Below are positions 12,858-23,376 of a stretch of 64,000 bases of DNA, piece by piece (positions within the stretch are counted from its first letter, which is position 1; each line of letters begins with the position of its first letter). The DNA comes from Allacma fusca. Taxonomy: Eukaryota > Arthropoda > Collembola > Symphypleona > Sminthuridae. The position numbers and the translations under genes were made by a program. The notes beneath the pieces were generated by a model that saw only the letters and a program-made list of their open reading frames with translations, was not told the DNA's origin and did no database searches. Location: NCBI GenBank assembly GCA_947179485.1, contig OX359246.1, forward strand, positions 46,293,632-46,357,631, read 5' to 3'.

Positions 12858-14093
12858 ATGGCCGACCATGACGAGACGGAGGAGGAGAAGAATGATCGGC
12901 TCCTCCGGTCGAGGGAGTCGGATGAAAAATACCGACGGCTGGATAAGTTCCGCCTGGAAGTACGCCAGTACTCCAGCCAGGAGAATCCTACATCCTTCAT
13001 CGCTGCGGTGGACCATTTCGCCTCGGATCTCTTCGTCACTCACGATATGGTCATCCGGAACCTGTCCCGGCTTTTTCTGGATTCTACGGACAGGGACGTC
13101 CGGGAGTGGTTCCAATCCATCTTCCCCAGGATCCGGATGTTCCTGGACAGGAAGACGAAGTCCTCCAGGGAGATCTGGGACTACGTATGCGATGAATTGA
13201 AGGAGCGCTTCGACCATGACCGGTTGAAGGCTGAGAAGCAGGCCGACCTGGACGCATACCGGTATCGGTCCGGCATGACCCCCCACTCCTTCGTCGCTGG
13301 TCTCCAGAAACTATGCTGGGACCTTGATCCTCTAATGGAAGAAGAGGACATCGTGGAGAAGGCTCGTGGGAAACTCCCACTCCGCATGGAATCTTTGGCT
13401 ATCACTCCATCCAGGAACCTTCGGGATCTGGCGAAGAACCTTACGGGACTTCTTAAGGACCCGGAACTCAACCCCGCCATCAGGCCTGTTCCAGCCCAGT
13501 CCTCTGTGGACCAGGCCCCTCAACTAGGACCTGTATCCGTCCGAGCGCTGACGGTGGCCACCTGCGACTACTGCGGTCGTCAAAGCCACATCATGTCTCA
13601 ATGTCGGACAATGCTGCGGGATGTCACGGCGGGTAACACACAACGCCTGACTGCTGTCGTCAACGCTGGGAAACAAGGCACTCCTGAGGTCAGTTTTCCT
13701 CCACAAAATAATTTGGTGACTAATTCTCTTTCGTTACAGCCTCAAGCGCAACAACAGTCGGCCTTGCCAATGACTGGTCGTCAACCCACCAACCATAACA
13801 ATGGTGGATCCCGGAACCAACGTGGGAATTTCCGCCGCCAGGATCAGTTCCCTCCGAACAGTCATCCCGGTTACTACCAACCTCCGAGTAACTACACATG
13901 TGGCTATCCTTCTCATCAGGCTGTTAGCCCTCCTCTATTTTTTTGGGACGGTCAACAATACCGGCCATTCCAGATGCCGGCTCCTCAGCAGCCGCCTCCC
14001 CAACAAGGCTCTTGGGTGCCACCGACCCCACAACAAAACGCGGGAGCTGGCCCTACTCCGCCCCAATCAACGAACAATCAGGGAAACTGCTAG
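12858..14093 (+). CDS. gag: Gag polyprotein of the LTR retrotransposon
   Basis: 411-residue structural protein that would form the particle and package element RNA. The start ATG has the context CACCATGG. The N-terminal half is helical and charged, consistent with the retrotransposon Gag capsid region (DYVCDELKERF, FVAGLQKLCWDL). A single zinc knuckle of the CX2CX4HX4C type lies at residues about 236-249 (CDYCGRQSHIMSQC). The C-terminal third is Gln/Pro/Asn-rich and disordered-looking. The last 150 bases overlap the next ORF in the -1 frame, so Gag-Pol is probably made by -1 frameshifting. The frame is intact, in keeping with the young LTRs. Confidence 0.88.
   Translation: MADHDETEEEKNDRLLRSRESDEKYRRLDKFRLEVRQYSSQENPTSFIAAVDHFASDLFVTHDMVIRNLSRLFLDSTDRDVREWFQSIFPRIRMFLDRKTKSSREIWDYVCDELKERFDHDRLKAEKQADLDAYRYRSGMTPHSFVAGLQKLCWDLDPLMEEEDIVEKARGKLPLRMESLAITPSRNLRDLAKNLTGLLKDPELNPAIRPVPAQSSVDQAPQLGPVSVRALTVATCDYCGRQSHIMSQCRTMLRDVTAGNTQRLTAVVNAGKQGTPEVSFPPQNNLVTNSLSLQPQAQQQSALPMTGRQPTNHNNGGSRNQRGNFRRQDQFPPNSHPGYYQPPSNYTCGYPSHQAVSPPLFFWDGQQYRPFQMPAPQQPPPQQGSWVPPTPQQNAGAGPTPPQSTNNQGNC
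13928..14093 (+). promoter_or_regulatory. Gag/Pol overlap with candidate -1 slippery T7 run
   Basis: The pol frame is closed by TAG at 13925-13927 and opens at 13928. The gag frame stops at 14093, so the frame change must occur between. A T7 run at 13938-13944 is read as TTT TTT in gag and is the best slip site here. It is not a perfect X XXY YYZ heptamer because the base before is A. A downstream RNA structure was not evaluated. Confidence 0.45.
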
Positions 14094-17000
14094 GTCTGAC
14101 GTGCGGGGACGTTCAGACCAAGCAGCCTCAAAATATCTCCCCACTAATACAACGGAGAATTAGGGAACTCGGCCTTACGCATCAGCCCGAATCCTCTAAT
14201 TCTCCTAAACTAATATCATTTACTACGGGATTCACTCCCAGCAGAGACACTCCTCAGAGTGCAATCTCACCACCACATACCTTTATTACACCTAGTTTAC
14301 CGACAACTTTGTCATCAGTGGCGACATCCACTATCCCACCGGCAATTTTGCCTATAAAGTCCAAATCTCGGGAAACTTCGGTGCTTACTCCGGAGTTACT
14401 TCCGGCCCCAATGACTTTAAACAACAATCCAGACGAGGTCCCCCGGCCGTCGTCTCCCTCTTTGGGGAGTGGCTATTTATCCAATCCCTACATATTGCCT
14501 AAGCAATTCTTGTGCAAGCGCACCCGAATGGCACTCCGGGCCATCCCGACATGCCTAGACTCTAAAAATAAATTCAAGACTTTTTCTTTTTTCCCTGATC
14601 CTACGAGTACTCTCGCTTATGACTCCGAACGGGAGATTCAGGCGGAGTTCACTCGTCTCTCGCATCTGGCCTACTCCCGGCAGGATAGAATTTACCAGTT
14701 ACGTTTAGCTGGTTACCGTGTCCGTCTGCCTGCGACGGTGGATACTGGGTCCATGATTTCGACTATGGCTTCGGCGACTGCCGCTTATTTGGAAAAACAT
14801 TTTCCTAACTCTATTGTTATAGTCCCACATGAGCCCAAGTACTTTACCACTATTTGTAAAACTATGCAAGGTTCCTTTAATCGATCTGCAATTTTGTTTT
14901 TTAGGATCGACGATGCACCGATGTCGAAACACAATTACAGATTTGCGATTATTGAGGAGATGGACACACTCATCCTGCTCGGATCTAACTTCCATGATAA
15001 ATTCGGCTTGGACATGAATGTCCGGCGGGGATACACCCGATTTGAGGGACTCGATCCCCTGGCTGACGACACCGCCCATTCTCCAGACTCCGTCAACACT
15101 GCTCTAAAAGCCGTCATAGACGATCTTAAAATTAATGGTCAAAATGATGGGCTAGCGGGTAATAAATTTTCCAAACAATTCGCATTAATTTCTGGTCTTT
15201 TGTTCCGTATAGATAACTCTTCTTGCGAGCCTTACAAACTCGTCATCCCTCCGACGCTACGGGGTCCAATCCTAAAGTTGGCGCATGATGACGGTCTGGA
15301 CGGAGGTCACGTGGGTCTATACAAGACCTACCAGAAGCTCTACAGACGCTATTACTGGCGTCGCATGAAAGAGGACATCTTGGAGTACATTAAAGGATGT
15401 ACCACCTGCCAGGCTGGGAACCCACGAACAACCAAACCTCCCGGACATATGAAAATTGTCCCTCCTCCGGACAATGTTTTTACTCGGGTAGCCGTTGACT
15501 ATGCCGGGCCCCTCATAACGTCCAGGTCAGGTAATCGTTATATTTTCGTGGCAATCGATCACACCAGTAGGTTCGCTTGGGCAGCGGCCACTCCTACGGC
15601 AACAGCGGAGGACTCCGTTCGCTTGCTCAAGAAATTGATCTTTGAGCAGATCGGCGTGGTACCCCAAATTGTCTCCGATAATGGCCCCCATTTCACGGGT
15701 AAGGTGTTTACCGATTATCTCAAAAAGAAGGGCGTCCATCACATTCGGGTAATGCCTCATCATCCCGAATCGAACGGGAATGTTGAGCGCAATAACCTGG
15801 AAATTAAAAGGTACTTGAAAAAATATGTTTCCTTTCATCGGGATGACTGGGATGAATATCTGGGGAAGGCGTGTAAGAGTCACAATATGCATGTACATGC
15901 TGTGACTCAGTACACGCCCTTCAGCCTCGTCTACGCCGTCCAACCCAAGACCCAACTAGACCTCTTAACCCCGGTTATCACTGTTGATTCCCCGAACTCA
16001 CCATCCCAGCTCGAAACCACTCGACGGGATCGCGTTTTTCGCGCTAACCTGAATACTACCAAGTCTCAGGAACAGAGAGCGAGAAGATTTAATATTAATC
16101 GACCTGTTAATAATTTTTCTTTAGGTCAATTGGTCTGGGTACAGGATACCACAGCCTCGGGACTTGACCTCCGGTGGATCGGTCCTTATCAGATTGTAAA
16201 GGTACGCGGGGAAACGTCTTTCTCGGTAGCTTACCGGGGCAACAATCGTCGAGTCCACACCCAGAGGAACGTACACTCCCATCGGCTGAAGCCCTACCTT
16301 CCTCCGGTGGCCTGGCGGGGTCAATATGACGACATATTCGTCCACAAAACTCTGTCCGAGTTCCATCCACTCAAATCATCCGGGCGTACTATCATACGGG
16401 AACCTCCCCAGTATGCACCCGTTGTGAAAGATGTCATCTCCCAATATGGTGACAGCCACGACTCTGGATGCGACTCACCAATCCGGTCTCGTACTTTTTA
16501 TAATAGTACCCGGAGCTCTTCAGGTTCAGGTAGCCCGTCAGGGGAACTATCCCATCACTCTTCGGAGGGTGAGTATTTACCTCCCCACTCAACCCATGCG
16601 ACGACTGTTCGCTCTCCTGTACTAACTCGCCAGCGTTCGAGACGGCAGTCCGAAACGATTCAGACCACTCCTACTACTAATTCCGTACCTATCCTTACAG
16701 GTAATCCTACACCTGTATATAACATCACTAATTTCTATAATATGCTCGGAGGGCCGCCTAATTCTTTTTTGCAGGTGGGTGCCTCACTACCCTCGGTTAC
16801 CCTCAACCCACCGTTTCCAAACACTGTTGTTGAGCGGACTGAGGAAACACACATTTCTAGCCCCACCAGGGCTCCCAGGTTAACAGACGAGTCACTACCG
16901 GTAACTTACAGTAACTCTCATTTTAATGGTAACAGGAATGGCGGTCCGGCGCTGCCTCCGTCGTTAACGCCCAACTCTCCTATAAGATCTCCGACGAGAT

Positions 17001-18943
17001 CTCCTCCTAAAGTTAACTCCCCGCCTTCTCCGACAGTGGTGACGTCTTATCCCTCCCCAACTGTCTCGGCGACTTGTGACCAAAACATAATGGCGCCGCC
17101 CTTTCCCCAGGCCACGGCTAAAAAGCCTATTGTCGGCTCCGTGTCTGCTGGTAGAATTAGCTTCAAGCCTGCAAACTATGTTCCTCCGGTTTTTAACCGG
17201 AGTGCTGAGGAACTCTATTTTGCGGACCCAAGTCAACCGGGTCCCACTCCCACTATCACGACCAATGATTACCCATTCCCTGCAAGTATTGATTATAAAA
17301 TAATACCCACAGGCCCGACTGATTGTGAAGTTGTTCTTCAACAACTTGAGCAGGTGGCACCCGTCCCTTCTGTCTGTCTTCAGCCTTTTGAATTTCCCTT
17401 CCCTGGAAATTCACGGAGATCGCCTCCGTCACACAGTCCGGACATGTCGTCAAACATTCTGGAGACTCTCGAGAGCTCCGAAATGTTTACGGCTTCCCAT
17501 GGTATGTTAGGGCCTCCCGACGCTTCCGAGATTATACCATCTCGGGTATTTCACTCGTCCTCCCATAACTTGTCTCGGTCGCAATCAGATCAACCTACTA
17601 ATCATGCTCATGGTCTCTCTTCTTTGCAGGAATCTCCAATTTCCCCTGCTGAGGACAAAAGTCCCGTCCGAAGGTCGAGCCCTAAGGAAATAACTAATCA
17701 TCCTTTAATTTTTACGCCTACAGGTCAACAGCAATTACCATTGACCCCGCCTCGGATGGATTACTCCCCGTATCGGTTGCCGCCGACTTTACGACCTGCT
17801 GTACCTCCTCCACCCTCCGAGGCTACGGAGGAAGCGACACCATCCCGCTTACACTCCGCTAGGGACTCCGTCACCCTGCGGAAGCAGAAAAAGAAATTGA
17901 GAAAACGGGGCAGACGGGCCGCAGGCACCTCATCCGACACTTCCGTTCTGGGGAACCACAAACGGTCCACTGTAAACTCCGACGCGGCTTCGGTTGCGCC
18001 ATCACACGCGGGTGGTGAGGTCACCGACTTAAGTATGGGTAACACCTCTCAGCGATCATTTGCGGAGGTTGTTAAGGGTAAAGGTGATCAGTCTCTTCCG
18101 AAAATTCCCAGAGTTGGGGAATTCCGGGATCCTACTTCCCGACCGGGTCATGCTATTTTAGATTTGTTTAGGTCTCCTAAGGGGACCGTTCTCACCCCAT
18201 CTAAAATCCCTGTATCTAATATTTCCCTTCTCTCTCATACTCTGCCACACAAATCTTTGATTGGCGGGAATGTCACCATAGGGGACATCCCGCTCGTCAA
18301 CCCATTCTTGAGCCCACGGGACCCTATATGTCCTACAAGTCTGGCTCCCCTACCCATTAAAAAAACTAATTCGGGTATATCTTTGTTTATTCCTGCAGGA
18401 ATTCCCACGGACGGTCCAATCGGTACACACACTGTGCGGGACGCACACTTTCCCGACCCAGGGGAAGGTTCGGGTGTTCCCGAAAAATTACCATCGGTGC
18501 CACCGACCAGATTGGGTGTGTCACCTGTAGTACACTTCCCAGGGAGGCCCCTGCTCCCCATCAAAAAGAAGGTGCCAAAGGTGTTGGCGGAAAAACCGCC
18601 CCCAGAGGTACCACGACCTTTGCCGGTGCCACCGGTCACTCATAGGGTCTCCATAAAGGGCCCTCATGAGGAAAATCCTCGCCCTTCAAAATTGCCGGGA
18701 CTCCGGAGCACAACCCCATCAAAGAGGGTGCCACAGGAGTCAGCAATCACGGGTCAGGCTACACATACGGAAACCGAGGATTTAGGGTGGACAACAGTAC
18801 CTCCCCGAAAAGCCTCCACTGCCGTCGCGAAAAAATCCTTTTCGCAAAGTCCGGGATCCTCCGACATTCGTCCTCCTGAAAGTAGGAGATATCCACATCG
18901 GAACCGGAAGCCGCCGGAAAGGCTTCAGCCAGGCTGTAAATAA
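13943..18943 (+). CDS. pol: Protease-integrase polyprotein with long Pro/Ser-rich tail, no RT
   Basis: Single uninterrupted frame of up to 1,666 codons; the true N-terminus is set by frameshifting from gag. Seen in order: an aspartic protease active site (VDTGSMIS, Asp at about residue 267), then a short linker. Next comes the integrase zinc-binding domain (HDDGLDGGHVG, YYWRRM, CTTC). The integrase core has a perfect DD35E triad (Asp519 in VDYAGPL, Asp579 in SDNGPHF, Glu615 in NVERNN) and a GPY/F-like module follows (RWIGPYQIVKV, about residue 742). The RT and RNase H domains that normally lie between protease and integrase (about 500 residues) are absent, and no YxDD-type motif is present elsewhere. 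From about residue 790 to the end the protein is Pro/Ser/Thr-rich, with a basic close (RRYPHRNRKPPERL). The tail's function is unknown. Confidence 0.9.
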   Translation: MGRSTIPAIPDAGSSAAASPTRLLGATDPTTKRGSWPYSAPINEQSGKLLGLTCGDVQTKQPQNISPLIQRRIRELGLTHQPESSNSPKLISFTTGFTPSRDTPQSAISPPHTFITPSLPTTLSSVATSTIPPAILPIKSKSRETSVLTPELLPAPMTLNNNPDEVPRPSSPSLGSGYLSNPYILPKQFLCKRTRMALRAIPTCLDSKNKFKTFSFFPDPTSTLAYDSEREIQAEFTRLSHLAYSRQDRIYQLRLAGYRVRLPATVDTGSMISTMASATAAYLEKHFPNSIVIVPHEPKYFTTICKTMQGSFNRSAILFFRIDDAPMSKHNYRFAIIEEMDTLILLGSNFHDKFGLDMNVRRGYTRFEGLDPLADDTAHSPDSVNTALKAVIDDLKINGQNDGLAGNKFSKQFALISGLLFRIDNSSCEPYKLVIPPTLRGPILKLAHDDGLDGGHVGLYKTYQKLYRRYYWRRMKEDILEYIKGCTTCQAGNPRTTKPPGHMKIVPPPDNVFTRVAVDYAGPLITSRSGNRYIFVAIDHTSRFAWAAATPTATAEDSVRLLKKLIFEQIGVVPQIVSDNGPHFTGKVFTDYLKKKGVHHIRVMPHHPESNGNVERNNLEIKRYLKKYVSFHRDDWDEYLGKACKSHNMHVHAVTQYTPFSLVYAVQPKTQLDLLTPVITVDSPNSPSQLETTRRDRVFRANLNTTKSQEQRARRFNINRPVNNFSLGQLVWVQDTTASGLDLRWIGPYQIVKVRGETSFSVAYRGNNRRVHTQRNVHSHRLKPYLPPVAWRGQYDDIFVHKTLSEFHPLKSSGRTIIREPPQYAPVVKDVISQYGDSHDSGCDSPIRSRTFYNSTRSSSGSGSPSGELSHHSSEGEYLPPHSTHATTVRSPVLTRQRSRRQSETIQTTPTTNSVPILTGNPTPVYNITNFYNMLGGPPNSFLQVGASLPSVTLNPPFPNTVVERTEETHISSPTRAPRLTDESLPVTYSNSHFNGNRNGGPALPPSLTPNSPIRSPTRSPPKVNSPPSPTVVTSYPSPTVSATCDQNIMAPPFPQATAKKPIVGSVSAGRISFKPANYVPPVFNRSAEELYFADPSQPGPTPTITTNDYPFPASIDYKIIPTGPTDCEVVLQQLEQVAPVPSVCLQPFEFPFPGNSRRSPPSHSPDMSSNILETLESSEMFTASHGMLGPPDASEIIPSRVFHSSSHNLSRSQSDQPTNHAHGLSSLQESPISPAEDKSPVRRSSPKEITNHPLIFTPTGQQQLPLTPPRMDYSPYRLPPTLRPAVPPPPSEATEEATPSRLHSARDSVTLRKQKKKLRKRGRRAAGTSSDTSVLGNHKRSTVNSDAASVAPSHAGGEVTDLSMGNTSQRSFAEVVKGKGDQSLPKIPRVGEFRDPTSRPGHAILDLFRSPKGTVLTPSKIPVSNISLLSHTLPHKSLIGGNVTIGDIPLVNPFLSPRDPICPTSLAPLPIKKTNSGISLFIPAGIPTDGPIGTHTVRDAHFPDPGEGSGVPEKLPSVPPTRLGVSPVVHFPGRPLLPIKKKVPKVLAEKPPPEVPRPLPVPPVTHRVSIKGPHEENPRPSKLPGLRSTTPSKRVPQESAITGQATHTETEDLGWTTVPPRKASTAVAKKSFSQSPGSSDIRPPESRRYPHRNRKPPERLQPGCK

Positions 18944-20108
18944 TCTACAAAACTTGATTCCGTGTATCGGGAATCATCCCCCAAGTCTGGGTCAGCCACT
19001 CAATGCACGATGGTCGCTTAAATTTTAGTAAAAACATTACTATAATACATTATTACTTTACGAGCGCTAGGCTCAACACCAATAGGGCTCCTCCATAGCC
19101 CACACACACACCACACAATGAACTTTACGTATATTTAAATACATTCATTTTTTTAAGTACTCACACTTCCACATTTACACTCCTACGAATGGCGGGTATC
19201 TATCCCCCGCCTCCCGTATAGGCGAAACACTCATGACCCCCGCCATGTACTACGGGCGCGCGGCGTCATCCTTCCTTTCATTTCGGGAATTTTCTCTTTG
19301 GTGGGCCTTCTCCTTTCTTCACCAAAATCTTCGTCATTGAGTCCTGTACGGAGTGACGGTGGGCCCGTTTTTACACTAAGGGGAGAGGAAGAGGAACGAC
19401 CACATTCCTCACAACAAAATTCAATTTTTGTCCTGTACAACTTGTATCTGGCTATCGCCATCCTTCATTTACCTGTCCATGCAGGTGCCCACAACACCCA
19501 ATGGGCCTTATCAAAAATACACCATTCAATTTACATAAACTTACCTCTTCGACCTTGTCGGATACCTCCGGTCATTTTTACCTTTTGTCCGCGAGTGACC
19601 GCTGTCTCAGCAACTCACAAAATCTCCTTATCCAGAGAACGATATCCCTATCTCGGTAATCTCCTACCAGGAAATATCCTCAACAAATTATTCCGTATAC
19701 AAGCCGGTCCTCCTGGACCCCTCCATTAATTTTTCACTACATTTCTAACTCATCAACCCTAACGTGCGGTCGTCTCCAATTCTTCTCTCTACTACGACAC
19801 ACTACTGTCGCTCCGTTCCCTTCGGACTTTTCTCCTGGACTCTTTACTGCGACTTTAACATACCCCATTTTGGGGCCACGTGACAACTAAACATTTATTC
19901 ACATTTATCGGAGGCATGGGCATTGATGATGATTTTTTTCTGTTGTTTATTTGTGTTGTATGCCGCCTCCCTGGCTGTTTATGTTCTACAATTATTGTTT
20001 TTGTGTTGGCTATCGCCCCATAATGTATTGTTTTTTTGTTTTGCCTTCCTCACATTTTTCTCCTCCGCGCTTTCACTGGGGCAGTGAAAGTGGTGGTGGG
20101 GGGGAAAA
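18944..20108 (+). other. Retrotransposon 3' non-coding region and polypurine tract
   Basis: About 1.1 kb without a supported gene; I see no envelope gene. It ends with a perfect 9-bp stem hairpin CTTTCACTG-GGG-CAGTGAAAG at 20070-20090. A purine run (about 20092-20108, GTGGTGGGGGGG then AAAA) follows, abutting the 3' LTR. The purine run is the expected plus-strand priming site. Confidence 0.7.
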
Positions 20109-20334
20109 TGTGAGGGTTGGCTCCCTCACTGAATGTAATATGTGAAGAGCCCCGGCTCACGTCTATCTGGCGAGAGCCGACTTTAAATAAAGTAGTTGGT
20201 TAAAGAAATATGGAGAGGACAGTCGCAGAAGTGCACGCTGCTTTTTTGATCGGCATCTCCCGACTCTATAGTTTTACAATCATTTAATTATAATCTTAGG
20301 TTAAGTTGGAGAGTTACCGAAAGAGTAACTCTCA
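20109..20334 (+). repeat. 3' LTR
   Basis: 226 bp, one base different from the 5' LTR, followed by the target duplication GGTC at 20335-20338. Confidence 0.95.
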
Positions 20335-20338
20335 GGTC

Positions 20339-21160
20339 AGTCCATAAGTTATAATTACTTTGACTAAAGATAATCAGTTATTTTGATTGTTTATTAAGTA
20401 ATGTAGATTATTATGATATTTTTAGTATCCGAGTTAGTATCTGAAAATTAAATTGAGTGTCTTCGGCGGATCTGAAATATTGTTGTTAAAGGGGCAAAGT
20501 GGACTAAATGTAAGTGATGTACAAAAGCATACGAGCGTAATCTATTTTGCCTATTCAGTGACGATATGTAATGTTGAATATCGAGAACCTGAACATGTTT
20601 GATGTGTCTAGTAAAAATGATTCATTCCAACGTATGTTATTGCATGGCTAAAATGGAGTTCTTACAGATATTGAGCAACAATGTAAAAGTTGTAATGATG
20701 CTGGTGAAAAGTATTTTGAGCCAAATACTTAATTTGAAATACATTTTCCTTGAAAGTAAGCAAATACAAAATACTTTTGTACTTACAGGCCCTTCAAATA
20801 CTGAGTACAAAATACTTCCCCACTGCTTGCTAACTTTAAATACAAAATACTTTGTGGTCTGAAAATACGTATTTTAAAATAGTGTATTTGAAAATACTGC
20901 ATAGCTCTAGTAGGGAGATAATAGAACCAAGCACACGAAAACATAGTTTAATCTTCTTTTTAAGACTGTCCATAGAAAGGGTGGCCTTCACTAGTACAAT
21001 ATTCTTTTTTTTTCTTTAAAATCTCTTTATTGTCTTTAAGTACACATACTATGACAATCTTACAGTTCAGTGTTTTTACATTGCATGTACTAGTACAATA
21101 TTATATAAAGACAACGTCTAATTGATACGATGTTTATATTCTGCTGTTAGAATCCTGCCA
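20339..21160. other. Intergenic; AAATAC-rich stretch at 20720-20900
   Basis: No gene. About 180 bp is rich in the motif AAATACAAAATACTT. It resembles the AAATAC-rich sequence left of the retrotransposon (11590-11700), so both may be remnants of one low-complexity repeat family. Confidence 0.4.
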
Positions 21161-21169
21161 TGTTCCGGA

Positions 21170-21420
21170 ACTTATTAGAAGTCTCCTCCTATCCGTAACT
21201 TAATAACGCTCCAATCCTCAAGCATAACGTTCCACCTATCCTGAGCCTAAAAGCTGCCCTGATGCCTAACCCTAATGGTTCCTCTACCCATAACCTAAGA
21301 CTAATGCCCTTTCCCTAACCTAGCCAAATAACGGTTCCCTAGCACATGAACTTCTACTTATCCCAATCATAAACAGCTCCCCCTATCCCCAATGGTCCAC
21401 CTGACAGTTACCTAAGAGAT
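21170..21420. repeat. Degenerate C-rich minisatellite, about 25-bp units
   Basis: Roughly ten degenerate units resembling TTCCCCTATCCCTAACxxAATG (x = variable). The same style of unit recurs in the intron of SEC14-like copy C at about 26430-26725, so it is a dispersed family. The CCCTAACCCTAA pieces look telomere-like but are too degenerate to be a telomere. Confidence 0.5.
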
Positions 21421-23376
21421 GTCTCGGATTGAGGCAGTAAAACTGGAATACCAGATTCATTATAAATTATTACACGTAAGTATACCCCCATTCTTTAAAA
21501 GTAGTGATAGAGAAAGGATGATAAACAATAACTATTTTAGTTCTTCATTACAGTATATGCCGCAACATAACCTCAACCAGATACATACACGGATAGATTT
21601 ATTTCTATTCATAGAGCAATAAGTCCGTACAATCAGTTTCATTTAATTTTTTCACAAGAATAGCTCCAACCTAAGCCTTTGCGGTAGTGCCATTAACAAA
21701 AAACAACCATTAACAATAAAAATTCTTAAAAATTTTAAAAACTTTTTATACTGTACATCAAAATGGATTCATCTGAGAGTGAATTTTGTAATCAATTGCA
21801 GTATAGTTCCAAAAATGTGTACTTTTTGTAGGGAATGCTTCATAGCATTGGAATAATGCCTTTTTATTTGGAATTTCTTCTCCAATTTGATGGTCATCAA
21901 ATAAAAGTGTTTACACGATGTTCAGAAATACTTTATTTATATTCCCTAAAGCTCAAATAGACGCAACTAAGATCAAAATATTCACAAGTTTTTGTACATT
22001 TTATTCTAGATTTTCTAAACGTATAACAATAACAGAGCCAGTAATAAAATTCTCAAATTATTGTAACTTCACATGCGGCAGAGTGTGTATAAAATGATGA
22101 TTAATTTTATTCTAGAAGTTCTAGAATAAAATGCTCTCCAATGAGCCCTGTATTATTAAAGCTTACAATTTGTAGCCTACGCAAAGCTTCCCTGTAATAA
22201 GGAAATTGTGGCGCTAATTTAAATCCTTGTGGAACTCCTAAGTAATAAATTGCATTGAGAATTTTGGACACTGCAGGTCAAAGGCTGCAGTAAAAAAATC
22301 AGATTCTATAATTTTATAATACATAATTTTACGACTTCATGTGTTTACAGTATACAATGCACTGATATTCATTTTATATCATTTAAATTTGAATCTGGAA
22401 TACTATTAATATAGAGTAATGGACAGCTAAAATTTTTACCCAGGATCAATTACCGCTAAAATTATATTTCAAGACACATTCCAACACACATTTTGTAGCA
22501 AATTATTTTTTACACTCGTAAATAATAATAAATTATTATTACTACAAAAACTATAATTTACCAAAATGGTATTTACACTGAATTTTTTTGAAAAACGTTC
22601 AACCATTAAAATTTAAAAATTACAGTGATTTCTCAATAGTAAGAGAAGACTGTTCCAACATTCCACTTTCTTAAATGTGACTGTCATAATGAGAGAAGTT
22701 ACACATTTGAAACACCTCTCGGTAAAGCACAGGATGTACATAAGTACACATGTAATTGCACCTTTGAATTCTACGCTTGTGAAGCCTCTGAAGTGACCAT
22801 GAGATATGATCGGGTAAAAAAAGAAGGAGGAAAAAGAAACTGCTTGAAATGAAATGATTACACTACTAAACTCTCTAACTGACACAAGTTTCCGACTCAT
22901 ATTTCCTATTTAAGGAGTATTTATAAGTAATTAAGAAAATTGGAAGAACAATAAGTACAACTAAAATTATGTTTTCGACATTCCTCCCCCAAGTAAGATT
23001 TAATAGCAGGATTTCAGTTTTACGAAATCTGAAGCTCTTTATCATTTATAGGATCTAAATTTATTTAGAAAAAAATCCCATTTTCTTGTTCCCAAGATTT
23101 TCTGCTGGGAAGAAAAAAAATCAGGAGTTTGGTGAACTTTATAAAAGACTAGACCTGGAGGGGACAGAGAAACAGACCTTCTGTATACACATTTAATCTT
23201 TTATCTCACTAATTCAAAGTTCTTTACAAATCTTTACTCCTTGGGAATAGTTAGACACAATCTATCAAAAACTGTATAGTTTTCAGACATTACTGAGCGA
23301 GAATATCCTTACTAGGGTTAAAATACGGTCGTACACAATTTCAACAAATTAGTACATTAGTAATTATTTGAAAGCA
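21421..23376. other. Intergenic, no gene seen
   Basis: AT-rich sequence upstream of the acyltransferase gene. A 95-codon minus-strand open frame at 22613-22900 has no recognisable feature and is probably chance. Confidence 0.45.

Larger units (their letters stand above)
11842..20334 (+). mobile_element. Ty3/Gypsy-type LTR retrotransposon lacking RT
   Basis: Complete element of 8,493 bp bounded by two 226-bp LTRs that begin TGTGAGGG and end ACTCTCA. The 4-bp sequence GGTC directly flanks both ends (11838-11841 and 20335-20338), which is the target-site duplication. The LTRs differ by one base (T at about 12052 against A in the right copy), so insertion is recent. Order: LTR, primer-binding site, 0.8-kb leader, gag, a -1-frame ORF with protease and integrase plus a very long Pro-rich tail, 1.1 kb of 3' non-coding DNA, polypurine tract, LTR. 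The integrase carries the GPY/F-type C-terminal module typical of Ty3/Gypsy. No reverse transcriptase or RNase H region exists anywhere between the LTRs, so movement should depend on RT supplied by another element. Confidence 0.93.

Noticed and set aside
17761..18639. Minus-strand open frames inside pol
   Set aside because: Shadows of the Pro-rich pol tail; compositional mirror of the plus-strand frame.
19231..19729. Possible env gene in the retrotransposon 3' region
   Set aside because: Frames are short, on both strands, with no signal peptide, membrane anchor or glycoprotein features.
21240..21320. Telomere-like CCCTAA runs
   Set aside because: Only isolated, degenerate pieces within a 25-bp minisatellite; not a telomere array.
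22613..22900. 95-codon minus-strand frame
   Set aside because: No domain, AT-rich composition, no splice support.
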